Source: Dugong dugon (taxonomy: Eukaryota; Chordata; Mammalia; Sirenia; Dugongidae). Taken from it: 64,000 nt of DNA. How positions within the stretch are numbered: position 1 is the first letter of the stretch; every line of letters begins with the position of its first letter. The DNA lies in assembly GCA_030035585.1 (NCBI GenBank), contig CM057462.1:95501234-95565233 (forward strand), written 5' to 3'. A model generated the notes under the pieces. It saw nothing but the letters and a program-made list of their open reading frames with translations, searched no databases and was not told the DNA's origin. A program made the position numbers and the translations under genes. Of the stretch, positions 34,335 through 46,022 are shown piece by piece.

Positions 34335-34537
34335 ACCAGCTACTGTCAAGCTGATTCTGACTCATGGTGATCCCATGTGTATCAGAGTAGAACTGTGTTC
34401 CATAAGGTTTTTAATGGCTGATTTTTTTGAAAGCACATTACCAGGCCTTTCTTCCGAGGCATCTGTAAGTGGACTCAAACCTCCAATCTTTCGGTTAGCA
34501 GCTGAACCTGTTAACCGTTTGCATCACCCAGGGGCTC
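34335..34537 (-). mobile_element. AfroSINE, long variant, antisense
   Basis: Complemented tail 'GTCAAGCTGATTCTGACTCATGGTGATCCC', middle 'CCAGGCCTTTCTTCCGAGGCATCT', complemented head 'GCATCACCCAGGGGCTCCTC'. Confidence 0.9.
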
Positions 34538-34628
34538 CTCCTGTTGAATACCCAGTGGAGCACAGTTCTACTTTGACACAGATGAGGTCACTGTGAGTCA
34601 GAATCAATTCAAAGGCAATTGGTTTATC
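34538..34628 (+). mobile_element. AfroSINE 3' half, sense, abutting the antisense copy
   Basis: 'GTGGAGCACAGTTCTACTTTGACACAGATGAGGTCACTGTGAGTCAGAATC'. With the preceding copy it forms an inverted repeat with arms of about 85 bp. Confidence 0.85.
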
Positions 34629-34849
34629 CTTTAATTAGACCTCACTAAAAGATAGCTGCTCCGTAACTAACCATAATAGAGCTGCACCAGGACAACTCTA
34701 GATCTCTGGATATTACATAACAAGAAAAGCTGAGAATAGCATTATCCCTGAAATTTTCCGTAATTTCTCTTAACAAGTGGATAGAGCTTTAAACACTGCT
34801 CGTCCTAAACTGAGGGAAGTTCAAGTAGAGTTTAGATTTATTAGCCTAA

Positions 34850-35060
34850 AAATAGCTACTATTTCTTGAGCCCTTGCTGTGTGCCAGAAACTGTTTTTAA
34901 ATTCTCTATAAGCATTTATGTGATCTAATCAATACAACGATTCTATGAGGTTGATAGGCCATGATTTTCATCCCCATTATGCAGATGAGGAAACTTAGGC
35001 TCAGAGAGTTTGCGGACTTGCCCAATTAAGTGACAGAGTTTTTGACTTGAATCTTAGGGT
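34850..35060 (-). repeat. MIR SINE, nearly complete
   Basis: 'TTGAGCCCTTGCTGTGTGCCAGAAACTG', 'CATCCCCATTATGCAGATGAGGAAACTTAGGCTCAGAGAG', 'TTGCCCAATTAAGTGACAGAG' in antisense order. Confidence 0.9.
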
Positions 35061-35436
35061 GTTCACCAGTAAATAACACTGTCTCTGAATTTTTACCTTT
35101 GAGAGATTATATTTGGTATATTCTTATGGAAGGGCATAGCAGTGGCGTAGTTGGCACCTCAGCTGATAGTTAACAGTAAGTAACATTACTGCAGCATGCT
35201 TACCTATTTTTTCTCACCAGGTAGATGGTAAATTTGAGAAGAATCATGTCCAGGTCCTATGATACTATGAAACAACTATAATACCCCACACTGAAGTTGC
35301 CAGCTAATAAAAAAAATGAGTAAATCATTATACAGGTCACAAAACAGTTATCCAAATTTCTTTGTTCTGACAGTTCTTAATCAGCTTGGTTTACAGTTTC
35401 TCAAGTTTTAGTTTAAAGGCTTCTCTGACCTTGTAG

Positions 35437-35572
35437 GAGCCCTGCTGGCATAGTGATTAAGAGCTCGGCTGCTGACCAAAAGGTCAGCAGTTTGAATCCA
35501 CCAGTTGCTCCTTGGAAACCCTATGAGCTGGAATCAACCTGATGGCAATGGCTTTGGGTTTTTGGTTTATAA
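35437..35572 (+). mobile_element. AfroSINE with internal deletion
   Basis: 'GGAGCCCTGCTGGCATAGTG', 'GAGCTCGGCTGCTGACCAAAAGGTCAGCAG', 'GGAAACCCTATGAGCTGGAATCAACC'. The usual 'GGGGCAGTTCTACTCTGTCCTATAGGGTC' segment is missing between CCCTATG and AGCTGGAAT. Confidence 0.9.
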
Positions 35573-36270
35573 CATTGTATGTTAAACAAAATTTAATAAA
35601 CTGTATTGGATGTCTCAGAGAATTTTGCAATGCCTCTTCAGTACTTAATGCAGTTCTTCTATGATAGAATGGGAAATCTATTTCCCCTTTTGCTTAAAAA
35701 CCTATTGGGCACAACTCCTAGTTTTGATTATAATCGAATTTTTATTTTATAGCATTTCAGAGGCAATTCAGTCATCAGTTGATTTTTGCTTAATCTGAGA
35801 AGGTCATTCAGACTGTGTGGTTTGGAAAGGGTTATAGTTCTCAATTTCACATGAACAGCTTCATTGTAGTTAAGGCTTAATACTGCTTTTGATTTTAATA
35901 TTCTTCACAGATGCTCAATTCTCAATAACTGTAATAAACTGCATACTTTAGAAATGTGTAAAAACATGTAGATTCTCTCCAAGTTTATTTATAGACCGAA
36001 AATGGATCATCTCTGCCCTTTACTCTGCAGTAAATGCAAGATGCAGCCCTCAGGTGTTGCCTTTTGTCTGTTCACTGTGTCTTTTGTTCTCAACACAAGT
36101 TCTTTAGTCTAAAGCAGGAAAAACAACAGTAAAGATGAACTCTGTATATTAGGTGCATACCCCCAAAGGTCTGCAAAATTCCAAGACTGCAGATTCTCTG
36201 AAGGTGAAATTGAGTCATAGAAAGATGGAATGCAGTCACCCGAGGTCAGTAATATTCATATTAATTATTA
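35572..36270. other. Unique sequence, nothing recognised
   Basis: AT-rich, no repeat or exon evidence. Confidence 0.4.
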
Positions 36271-36277
36271 TTAATAT

Positions 36278-36487
36278 GTAGCTCCCTGGTGGTGCATGTG
36301 GTTAATATGCTCACTGCTAACTAAAAGGTTGGAGGTTGAATTTCACCCAGAGGCACTTCAGAAGAAAGGCCTGGTGATATACTTCTGAAAACAATCAGCC
36401 AATGGAAACTCTGTGGAGCACAGTTCTACTCTGACACACATGGGGTTGCCATGAGTTGGAATTGACTTGATGGCAACTGGTTGGTAA
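36278..36487 (+). mobile_element. AfroSINE, long variant
   Basis: 'GCTCCCTGGTGGTGCATGTGG', 'AGAAGAAAGGCCTGGTGAT', 'GGAGCACAGTTCTACTCTGACACACATGGGG', 'GAGTTGGAATTGACTTGATGGCAACTGG'. Confidence 0.92.
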
Positions 36488-36494
36488 TATACAT

Positions 36495-36770
<276 letters not shown>

Positions 36771-37023
36771 TCTGAGGGACCTGGGTTAATGAGGCAGTTG
36801 TCCATTGTCACGACCAGTCAAAGTCTTCATGTGGGACTTTATCATCACTCACTCCTCACCTTGGCTGCGCTCTTCAGTGTGCTTGCTCTGTTGGCTATGC
36901 ATTTTGAAGAGCCCTTACAGACTTCTGCAAATCCATTTAGCAACACAATTTCTAGGGCTGGGCTACCCTGGGTATCTTCATGCCACACTTCTTTTCTATA
37001 TTGTGTGCTACTTTGTACTGTTT

Positions 37024-38258
37024 TGCTGGAGATCATTCAAAAGTGACTGCAGCAGTATATTTACAGGGAACTGCCAGAAATTCAAGGCAGATTTGGAAGA
37101 GAATGACGTGGAACCAGGGATATTATTGTTGATATCAGATGGCTCATGGCTGAAAGCAGAGAATATCAGAAGGATGTTTACCTGTGTTTTATTGACTATG
37201 CAAAGGCCTTAATCTGTGTGGATCATAATAAATTATGAATGACATTGTGAAGAATGGGAATTCCAGAACCCATAATTGTGCTCTTGAAGAACCTGTACAT
37301 AGATGAAGAGGCAGTCGTTTGAACAGAACAAGGGGATACTGTGTGGTTTAAAGTCAGGAAAGGTGTGTGTCAGAGTTGTATCCTTTCACCATACCTATTC
37401 AATCTGTGTGCTGAGCAAATAATCTGAGAAGCTGAACTATATGGAGAAGAACGGGGCATCAGGATTGGAGGAAGACTCATTAATAACCTGCATTATGCAG
37501 ATGACACAACAGTGAAAAGGACTTGAAGCACTTTTACTGATGAAGATCAAAGACCACAGCCTTCAGTATGGATTACACCTCAACATAAAGAAAACAAAAA
37601 TCTTCACAACTGGACCAATAAGCAACATCATGATAAATGGAAAAAAGATTGACGTTGCCAAAGATTTCATGTTACTTGGATCCACAATCAACGACCATGG
37701 AAGCAGCAGTCAAGAAATCAAAAGATGCATTGCATTAGGCAAATCTGCTACAAAAGGCCTCTTTAAAGTGCTGAAAAGCAATGATGTCACCTTGAAGATT
37801 AAGGTGCGCCTGACCCATGCCATAGTATTTTAGTCACCTCATATGCCTGCAAAAGCTAGACAATGTATAAGGAAGATGGAAACAGAATTGATGCCTTTTA
37901 ATTGTGGTGTTGGTAAAGAATATTGAATATAACATAGACTACCAAAAGAACAAACAAATCAGTCTTGGAAGAAGTACAACCAGAATATTCTTAGAAGAAA
38001 GGATAGTGAGAATACATCTCACATACTTCAGACATGTTTTCAGGAGAGATCAGTTCCTGGAGAAGGACAACATGCTTGGTAAAGTAGAGGGCCAGCGAAA
38101 AAGAGGAAGACCCTCAACAAGGTGAATTAACACAGTGGCTGCAACAATGGGCTCAAGCATAATGATTGTGAGGATGGCGCAGGACCAGCAGGGTTTCATT
38201 TTGTTGTAGATAGGTCGCTGTGAGTCGGAACCAACTCATTGGCACCTAACAACAACCT
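37024..38258 (+). mobile_element. RTE LINE, 5'-truncated, RT core plus 3' end, with target duplication
   Basis: Translated by eye, the plus strand gives the RTE reverse transcriptase with 'CILSPYLFNLCAEQII', then 'GRLINNLHYADDTT' (the catalytic YADD at about 37,490-37,505). A C-terminal stretch (frames 37,540-37,833 and 37,904-38,125) and the tail 'GAGTCGGAACCAACTCATTGGCACCTAACAACAACC' follow. In-frame stops interrupt the RT (for example before 'TEQGDTVWF'), so it is inactive. A 12-bp direct repeat, TTTGTAC(T/A)GTTT, lies at 37,012-37,023 and 38,259-38,270. Confidence 0.92.
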
Positions 38259-38404
38259 TTTGTACAGTTTACACTGCTCCCCCTTCACTTCCCTTTTCTT
38301 TTGTCTTCTTTTCTGATGTTCTCTTACCTGCTTTGCAGTGTACTGTTCCTTCCTGTGTTCCTGTTCTGTGATCTCTGCCCTTCCTGCTTCCCTCATTCAG
38401 TCGG

Positions 38405-38880
38405 GTTTAGATAGCACTGGAGCATCACCAATAAGAGAGCAGTCATTTGAACTAGGCTGCTTGGCTTCAAATCCTGACCCCCTCACTTACTTGTCATTCA
38501 ATTTTGGGCAATTTACTTCTTTTCTTTGTGCCTTGGTTTTCTCAGTTTTAAAATCAATACTGCAATACTAATACCTACCTCATAGAGTTATTGTGAGGAA
38601 TAAAAGTTAAAAACCCATTGCCGTCAAGTTGATTCCAGCTCGTAGCGACCCTATAGGACAGAGTAGAACTGCCTCATAGGGTTTCCAAGGCTGAAATCTT
38701 TATGGAAGCAGACTGCCACATCTTTCTACTGTGGAGTGACCGGTGAGTTTGAACTGCTAATCTTTTGGTACGTAACCCAGAGCTTAACCACTGTGCAATC
38801 AGGCCTCCTGTAATAAATGATTTAGGACAAGCACAGTGCTTAGCTCAGCAGCTGACCCGTAGTAATCACTCACCTAAACA
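38405..38880 (+). repeat. MIR SINE split by an AfroSINE
   Basis: 38,405-38,600 ('TTGGCTTCAAATCCTGACC..CCTACCTCATAGAGTTATTGTGAGG') resumes at 38,811-38,880 ('GACAAGCACAGTGCTTAGC..GTAGTAATCACTCA'). An AATAAA-type short duplication flanks the SINE. Confidence 0.85.
38605..38810 (-). mobile_element. AfroSINE, antisense
   Basis: 'AAACCCATTGCCGTCAAGTTGATTCC', 'ACAGAGTAGAACTGCCTCATAGGGTTTCC', 'GAAGCAGACTGCCACATC', complemented head 'AGCTTAACCACTGTGC'. Confidence 0.92.
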
Positions 38881-39640
38881 ATCTTCCTTTTTTTTTTTTT
38901 TTCATTTGCACAATGGCAAGTAATTTATATCAGGAAATCCCAACATTTGGTTTCAGAGAGAAACCACTTCAGCCATTACAAGGAAAACCCTGCCCCCCCC
39001 GACCCCCCCCCAGGAAACAGACAAAACAAGCTCTTCCTTTAAGGTTTTTCCATTCCTTCGTTTTCAAATTCCCCTTGGCCACAACACAGCAAATTGGCCG
39101 ACTGCCACTGGGACCTCAGAGACCAACATATCAGCCAAGTATTTGCTTTTCTTTTAACTCTTGCAATTCCTGTCTCTTCAATTCCCTGTTGCCCATATGC
39201 ACAGTGCAGGGGGCGGGGGGGTTGGTGATAGATCCACTTCTGGGTCGTGGTTGACCTGGGTCTTGTAGTCTTGGGGGCTAGGCAGAAAGCCGAGGGATTG
39301 ACCCCTTTCTGTTCGCTTGCACCACAACAGTTACGCATCAGGGCATATATGATAACTTTGTGCATGAGTGGGGAGGGGTACGTGGAGAGAATTGAAAATG
39401 ACCCACAAAGCCAGCTGTGCCAAGCTCTTTTCATGAAATATTTCATTTGGTACTCCCAGTGACCTCTAAAGATGGTATTGTTATCTCACTTTTAAAAATA
39501 AAGTCATCCAAAACGAGACTGAGAAAAGTGAAGTAATTTGACTAAGATCTGATTCCAGCATCTGTGCTCTTAACCACCGCATACTTCACTATGTATCCTC
39601 CTTATTATACCACCCTCTGTTGACCTCAGTTTTCTCATCT
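38880..39640. other. T-run, C-rich tracts and a decayed MIR
   Basis: A T-run lies at about 38,887-38,902, a C-rich run at 38,993-39,011 and a G-rich run near 39,209-39,221. 39,460-39,590 ('GATGGTATTGTTATCTCAC..GTGCTCTTAACCACCG') is a decayed antisense MIR. The frames crossing here (38,913-39,254; 39,039-39,446 minus) are supported only by length and I do not call a gene. Confidence 0.5.
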
Positions 39641-39650
39641 GCAAAATGAT

Positions 39651-40474
39651 GTTGTTGTCGTTAGGTGCCATTGAGTCAGTTCCAACTCAGAGACTCTATG
39701 TACAGCAGAACAAAACACTGCCCAGTCCTACACCTTCCTCACAATCGTTGCTGTGTTTGAGCCCATTTTTGCAGCTACTGTATCAGTCCATGTTGTTGAG
39801 GGTCTTCATCTTTTTTGCTGACCCTCTACGTTACCAAGCATGATGTCCTTCTCCAGAGACTGCTCCCTCCTGATAGCATGTCCAAAGTATGTGAGACGAA
39901 GTCTCGTCATCCTTACTTCTAAGGAACATTCTGGCTGTACTTCTCCCAAGACAGACTTGTTTGCTATTCCAGCAGTCCGTGATATATTCAGTATTCTTCA
40001 CCAACAACATAATTCAAAGATGCCAATTCTTCTTCGGTCTTCCTTATTCATTGTCCAGCTTTCACGTGCATATGAGGTTATTGAAAATACCATGGCTTGG
40101 GTCAGGCGCACCTTAGTCCTCAAAGTGATATCTTTTTAACACTTTAAAGAGGTCTTTTGCAGAAGATTTGCCCAAAGCAATATGTTGTTTGATGTCTTGA
40201 CTGCTGCTTCCATGGGCATTGATTGTGAATGCACTAAAATGAAATCCTTGACAATTTCAATATTTTCTCCATTTATCATGACGTTGCTTATTGGTCCAGT
40301 AAGCAATGGACCAATTGAGGATTGTGAGGATTTTTGTTTTCTTTATGTTGAGCTGTAATCCACACTGAAGGCTGTAGTCTTTGATCTTCATCAGTAAGTG
40401 CCTCAAGTCCTCTTTGCTTTCAGCAAACAAGGTTGTGTCATCTGCACATCACAGGTTGTCAATGATAGGGTTCA
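39651..40474 (-). mobile_element. RTE LINE, 5'-truncated, with exact 10-bp target duplication
   Basis: The antisense 3' end starts with the complemented tail 'GTTGTTGTCGTTAGGTGCCATTGAGTC', then the C-terminal RTE region. It is truncated within the YADD region ('TCATCTGCACATCACAGGTTG'). The 10-bp repeat GCAAAATGAT lies at 39,641-39,650 and 40,475-40,484. Flanks rejoin into a MIR-like 'CTCATCTGCAAAATGAT|TTTAGAG..CCTTCCAGCTCTGAAATTCTG'. Confidence 0.93.
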
Positions 40475-40484
40475 GCAAAATGAT

Positions 40485-41960
40485 TTTAGAGTTCCCTTCC
40501 AGCTCTGAAATTCTGGCACTTTGGGGTGGGCATCTGAGGTTGGAAGCAGTGTTGCCAGTGATCACTTTCTGAGTGTCCACCAGATGTGTATGGATACACC
40601 TCATGTATTTGGTGCTGATTATTTTATGCTGCAGCTGTCTGTGACTCTGCCTCTGAATCACATTACAGCTCACATTATCATGTCTCCTGTGGAGCCTAAC
40701 CACACTTTGTTCTGTTACCACTGAGCAATGCCTCTAAGGAATTCAACAGGGCTCCAGGAATTCTCTTCTGGTAGCTGCATAATGTGTCTTGCCTTAATCC
40801 GTAAATTAATACAATTTCAGAAGAAAAGATGTTCTGTATAATCTAAAAGAGGATGGGGTCAAGTATAGAAGAGGGAGAACCCAATCGCCATTGAACTGTA
40901 CAGAGTTAAATATCTTTGGCTTTATTTTTCACAATCTTGTGAGATTAAGTATTTTCTCCAAGACTCAAACAGAATAAGGCCTCATAGCTTGTACAGAGAA
41001 TTCAAACCTGAGCCTGAGTATGCTTTTTCCATGATAATGTGGCCTTTCCCTTGGCATGGTATTAGAAAAAGGCATTAGACTGGAAGTTTCATTCCAGCTT
41101 TGCTACTAATTTTTAATGTGAGGTTTTGATTAAGACACTCTTCATCTGTAAAATGGCCAGGAACAGGGGAGGTGTGGTGTTCCACTGACTAAACTGAGAA
41201 GTCTTAAAGATTTTATATCTTGACTCAAGTTAATGCTTTAATTATCACAGCTGGTTAGGAGGACATGGAATCACCTTTCAATCTTTTTCTCTTTTATTTT
41301 CATAGATTTAATCAGTCACCAACTACTATCAGTTATTTTTTAAAAATGCCTCTCTCTGCTGTTCATTCCTAGTCCTGTTGCCACCACCGTCAGTCTGGGC
41401 CTGAAATAGATTCTAAGCTGTCCACACTCCCAGGCTCTACCTGATTCCCCTTGCAGTGTGTGGTGTGAGTCCTCCTTGCTCACATTCTGGTCTTGTCAGA
41501 AACCACAATTGTTTCTTTCTCTATTGTCATATCAAGTTCTCTGGCCTTCCCTAAGCAGAAACTGCTTAAAGGAAACTTTCTGTTTTCCCATGTCCACCAT
41601 CTTTATCTTATCTCTGAACCTTTGCCCAGGGTCTTTTCTGCAGCTCTCTTCATTTAATTCTTCTAAATCCTTCAAGGCCCAATCCAAGTACAGAAACAGC
41701 CTGTCGCTCCCGTTCATCAATGCACTCCAAGCACACTGCCAGGTACATATCACATGCTTAGTAAATACTTGTTGACTACTTCAGCCTGCATTCATGTCAG
41801 GATCCTTTAATCCCCAGTGGCCCATTTTTGTGTCAGAGAGTTGCTTTGTTTCCATCTACTCAAGAACGACTTAAATCAATGAAACCAAAGTAAAGTTTTG
41901 AATTGGTTTGTTCCACCTACCCATAGGCTGAATCCTAGCCCAAGTCATTTCTCTTATAGA
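40485..41960. other. Unique DNA with short L2 and MIR remnants
   Basis: 41,630-41,785 ('CTTCTAAATCCTTCAAGGCCCAATCC..GCTTAGTAAATACTTGTTGACTAC') is an L2 3' remnant in plus orientation. The rest shows nothing recognisable. The frame 41,458-41,775 overlaps the L2 and is not considered a gene. Confidence 0.5.
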
Positions 41961-41964
41961 CTGG

Positions 41965-42420
41965 AAGAGGAAGTTCTTCCTGAGTGTCAGACTCTGTTCT
42001 AAGGGCTTTACTGATACTTACTGAACCATTACAACTTTGTGAAGTAGGTGCAATATTATCCCCATTTTACTGATGTAAGGAGCCCTGGTAGCTCAGTGGT
42101 TAAGCACTCGGCTGCTAATCGAAAGGTCACTGGTTCAAACCTATCAGCAACCCCATGGGAGAAAGATGTGGCAGTCTGCTTCTGTAAAGATTTACAGCCT
42201 TGGAAACTATGGGGCAGTTCTATTCGTCCTATAGAGTCTCTAGGAGTTGGAATCAGCTTGAAGGTGGTGGGTTTGGTTTTCCTGATGTGAAAACTGAGGC
42301 CCAGAGAGGTTAAGTACTAAAACTTGCCCAAGATTAGAAAGCTAGAAAATGGCTAAACCAGGAGTCAAACTGAGAGACTCTGGCTACAGAGTGTGTGATC
42401 TTCAACATTATACTATGCTA
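41965..42420 (-). repeat. MIR SINE split by an AfroSINE
   Basis: 41,965-42,076 ('TGTTCTAAGGGCTTTACTGATAC..TATTATCCCCATTTTACTGATGT') resumes at 42,282-42,420 ('GAAAACTGAGGCCCAGAGAGGTTAAG..AACTTGCCCAAG'). Confidence 0.9.
42077..42281 (+). mobile_element. AfroSINE with target duplication
   Basis: 'AAGGAGCCCTGGTAGCTCAGTGGTTAAGCACTCGGCTGC', 'GGAGAAAGATGTGGCAGTCTGCTTC', 'GAGTTGGAATCAGCTTGAAGG'. An 11-bp repeat, TTT(A/C)CTGATGT, lies at 42,066-42,076 and 42,278-42,288 (the second may overlap the SINE's T-rich end). Confidence 0.93.
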
Positions 42421-42432
42421 TCTCTCATATCA

Positions 42433-42641
42433 AGGAGCCCTGATGGCACAGTGGTTAAACGCTCGGCTGCCAACCAAAAGGTCAGTGGTTTGAACCCACC
42501 AGCCTCTCCATGGAGAAAAGACCCAGCGATCTGCTCCTGTAAAGATTTCAGCATAGGAAACCCTATGGGACAGTTCTACTCTGCCCTATAGGTTCACTGT
42601 GAGTGGAAATCAACTCGACGGCACACAACAACAACCACTTC
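42433..42641 (+). mobile_element. AfroSINE, well preserved
   Basis: 'AGGAGCCCTGATGGCACAGTGGTTAAACGCTCGGCTGCC', 'GGTTTGAACCCACCAGCC', 'CAACTCGACGGCACACAACAACAACC'. A CpG survives in the tail, suggesting relative youth. Flanks TCTCATATC and TCTCACATC may be the target duplication. Confidence 0.93.
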
Positions 42642-45300
42642 TCACATCTGCAAAACACGGGAAAATATCTCACCAGACTAACGCCCGAACAGGAAAAAAA
42701 TGAAAGAAACAAACAAAAACTCCTAGGTCAGCCCCTACTGCCACTGGGGCACAATATCATTTTACTAGGAATTGACAACTCTTTGGATTCAGCTCTTATT
42801 TATTCATAATCCCCTGCAAGATGCTCTCCTAGATGTTTTTAAATAGATCTGCTCTTGTGTCTGAACACACATGATAACAACCTCACCCTAACTAGAGTTC
42901 CTCTTTTTTCCTTTGAAGGATATTCTCCTGCCCTCTGAAATGCCCCATGGCTAACAGCAGGATGTGCCTTCTGTAAAGAAGCCCTATTTCCTGTAGCTTG
43001 TCTGGCATGCTGTCCTAGGAGGCTCTTCACTGCAAGCCTCTGGTCAACTGAATAAAAATGAAGTGGGCATTTGTATTTCCTTACTGATGGAGTTGGCTCA
43101 ACCTGATGTGGGTTCAGATTCACAAAAGCCTAGACAGGCTTGCTTCCAGGCTTGCAATGGAGATAGAGGAAGGCAGGCTGGGTGCCAGGCTTCCTTGCCG
43201 AGCATAGCATTGGATATGTGTCACTGGTACCCTTTAAAACTAAGGCTTCAAGATCCCCTCCCCCACCCACAAGTCACGGGATGATTTGTGAAAGATGCCC
43301 TACTTCTGATGCCAGCTGGACCCTGTTGAAATGCATGTGCAGATCCGAATGTGTTTTTAAAGGATGAGTGCATCCATGATGGATAAAATGATCTGTAAAA
43401 CAAGACATCTCAAACCCTCATCCTACTGGTTATCCAAGCTTAATACTTTTGCCCTACTGGAAAGATTTTTCCCAGAAAATCCCAGGTCTTGATCATGTGA
43501 ATGGCAGTTATTTAAGGGAATGCCAATCTGGATAAATGATGCTTACTGAGTTTATGTTGGACAAAGAAAGTAGCACCTTGATATTTACAAGTGTAGCATT
43601 TAGGCTTCCAGTGTTCATACAGTGCCCTATAGGTCCACATAACGGCGTTATTTGTAGGTTTTCTGTAGTGTAAATATGAATCACCCACTTAGGAAGGCAG
43701 GGGTTCAGGTGGGGGTCAGTTAGAGAGGAAACCTAGCTCGGTGTCAGCACCCATATCTCAACATGCCCTGCTATTCTCTGCAGGAGTAATTATAATTTGA
43801 GTATATTCGTCCAAATGTCAAGGGTAAACTCTACATCTGAAATAGTCAAATGCTTTAGGTTTTTGTACAAATGGTTGTGATATAGGCTTTTGGAATTTCC
43901 CCATTCCTCATGGCAGACAGTGCTAATCAATCAACTGCCAAGGCCCAATGCAGGCTGCCTCAGAATCCAATATAAAAGGTTAATTAGATTTATTACTTAA
44001 AGATGTGAAAACAGTTTAGGATTGCTGGGCTTTTGGAAGGCATAAAATAAACTGCTTTTTTTTATGTTTAATTTGAGCCTAATATTAAATACCAATTTCT
44101 CCCTTCTCTCTTACATACATGTTTGGGTCTCTCAGCCAAACATTGTCCAACCACATCTGTAAAATGGGTCACTTTGCTTGGTCAGTCCATCTTTAGCCCA
44201 TTTGTCTTAGGACAGATGATTAGGGAGAAGGTTAAAAAAAAAAAAAAAAGGATATGTTGAGACCAAATTTTATGCCGGAAAAAAAATAAGATTTCCGTTT
44301 AGGCAAAATGACGTGTTTCATCCCTTAACCAGAAACTCAGCTTGTGATGTCCTAGAACAGCCTACTTCTTCACCTCATTTTTGAAGTTTGCCACACCTGA
44401 AATTAACTTTTGATAGGAGGGGAACTTTACTAAACTCTAGAAGCCAGAATTTGTCGATTTGTGAATCGGTTTCAAAACGTAACACTCTTTGGGTTCTTCC
44501 GTCATAACAACCTGCTGCCTCATTATGATAGGCTATTTGCATGCATGTTAGTTTGCCCCCTGGAATGTGAGCTCCATGATGACAGGGAATGTCTTTTTCT
44601 CTTCTATTAAAGCTATGTCCTTGAAACTATCAACATGCCTTGGGCTTGGTAAGTTGGAATGAAGAAATGAATGGATGATATTTGTTAATGTGAGTGGTTA
44701 TAATCGCAGGGTCTTATTTACCATGAGCCAATCACAGCCCTGCTCCAATGGCAATTTCTCTTAGATGCTGGGTTTTCTGAAAGTGGTGACAACTGCATTC
44801 ATCTCTCTCCTGCTCGTTTTCTCCTGCGAGCAGGCCAGTTTTGGGAGCGTGCAACCAGTGCAGTTATGTAGGATCCTGCACTCGAAAGGCCCCACACTTG
44901 CTTTAATGTTCCGCTGTTGCCCTCTGAAAATTCTTAATCATTTTTGAACAAGAGGACCTGCATTTTCATTTTGCACTAAGTCCCACAACTTATGTAGCCA
45001 AACCTACCCGAGAGCCTAATATGCACACTCTGCTAGACTGGCGCCTGTGGGTCATTTCATCCTTCCAGTCTGGCTTTTCTCACCTAAAATTGAATTCACA
45101 AGCAGTGGTTGGTTTCAGGGTATGTGGTTCCCTTTGCTTAAAAAATGCGCTGTACAGCAGCCATCTTATGAGGGAGAAGCATCCTGTGTCAAATGGGCTC
45201 CAAGGAATCATCCTAGAATATTACCATGCAGAGGTTGTGGTTTGATTTCAAAGAGTCAAAGCAGGAGAATCTTTAGAGGAGAAGGCACGGAGGAGGACTC
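42641..45300. other. About 2.6 kb of mostly unique DNA
   Basis: 44,555-44,680 ('TGGAATGTGAGCTCCATGATGACAGGGAATGTC') is an L2 tail remnant. An A-run lies at about 44,235-44,250. The rest contains no recognised repeat or exon; 43,800-44,080 is an AT-rich repeat-free block. Frames at 42,839-43,367 and 44,765-45,340 have no domain. Confidence 0.45.
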
Positions 45301-45302
45301 CG

Positions 45303-45505
45303 AAAACCAACCAAACTCATTGCCGTCTGGTCGATTCTGACTTATAGTGACCCTGTAGGACAGAGCAGAACTGCCCCCATGGAGTTTCCAAGGCTATAAA
45401 TCTTTACAGAAGCCGACTGCCACATCTCTCTCCCGTGGAGTGGCTGGCGCATTCGAACAGCCAACCTTTTGGTTAGCCGCTGAGTGCTTGACCACCGTGC
45501 CACTA
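45303..45505 (-). mobile_element. AfroSINE, antisense, well preserved
   Basis: 'ACTCATTGCCGTCTGGTCGATTCTGAC', 'ACAGAGCAGAACTGCCCCCATGGAGTTTCC', 'GGTTAGCCGCTGAGTGCTTGACCACCGTGCCACTAG'. Several CpGs are retained. Confidence 0.93.
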
Positions 45506-45694
45506 GCACATGTTAATAACTTCCCTGCCCCTCCCTCCAGTTGGGGAGAATGGAAAGGAGAAGAAAATAAAGCAGTTAATTTGTTAAGAGAATTTTTTCC
45601 TTGATATGAATTCCTATAGTTAGAACATGCATGAAATGAGTCTTCTGGCCTCATTTATTTATAATGTTATTAAAAAAAATAAAATAAAAGGAAG

Positions 45695-45858
45695 GCATAT
45701 CACATGGTGGATAAAAACAGAGACTCTGAAGTCCAACTGCCTGGGTTTAGTTATTCCACTAACTAACTGTATGACCTTAGGCAAGTTACTTAACCTCTTT
45801 ATGCTTCAGTTTCCTCTGTGAAATAAGGATAAAAATAGCACCTACCTCTCCTGACTGT
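45695..45858 (+). repeat. MIR SINE, nearly complete
   Basis: 'TGGATAAAAACAGAGACTCTGAAGTCCAACTGCCTGGGTTTAG', 'GTATGACCTTAGGCAAGTTACTTAACCTCTTTATGC', 'AGCACCTACCTCTCCTGAC'. It abuts an AfroSINE. Confidence 0.92.
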
Positions 45859-46022
45859 TGGAGCCTTGGTGGTGCAGTGGTTAAGAGCTCAGGCTGCTAA
45901 CCAAAAAGTTGGCAGCTCAGATCCACCAGCCACTTCTTGGAAACCCTATGGGGCAGTTCTACTTTGTCTTATAGGGTTGTTATGAGTTGGACTTGATGGC
46001 AGCAGGTTTGGTTTTGCTTTTT
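45859..46022 (+). mobile_element. AfroSINE, short variant
   Basis: 'GGAGCCTTGGTGGTGCAGTGGTTAAGAGCTCAGGCTGCTAACC', 'CACCAGCCACTTCTTGGAAACCCTATGGGGCAG', 'GAGTTGGACTTGATGGCAGCAGG'. Confidence 0.93.

Noticed and set aside
38913..39446. Overlapping 113- and 135-residue frames on opposite strands
   Set aside because: No domain, no promoter or splice context, C-rich low-complexity start, and overlapping opposite-strand frames are expected by chance.
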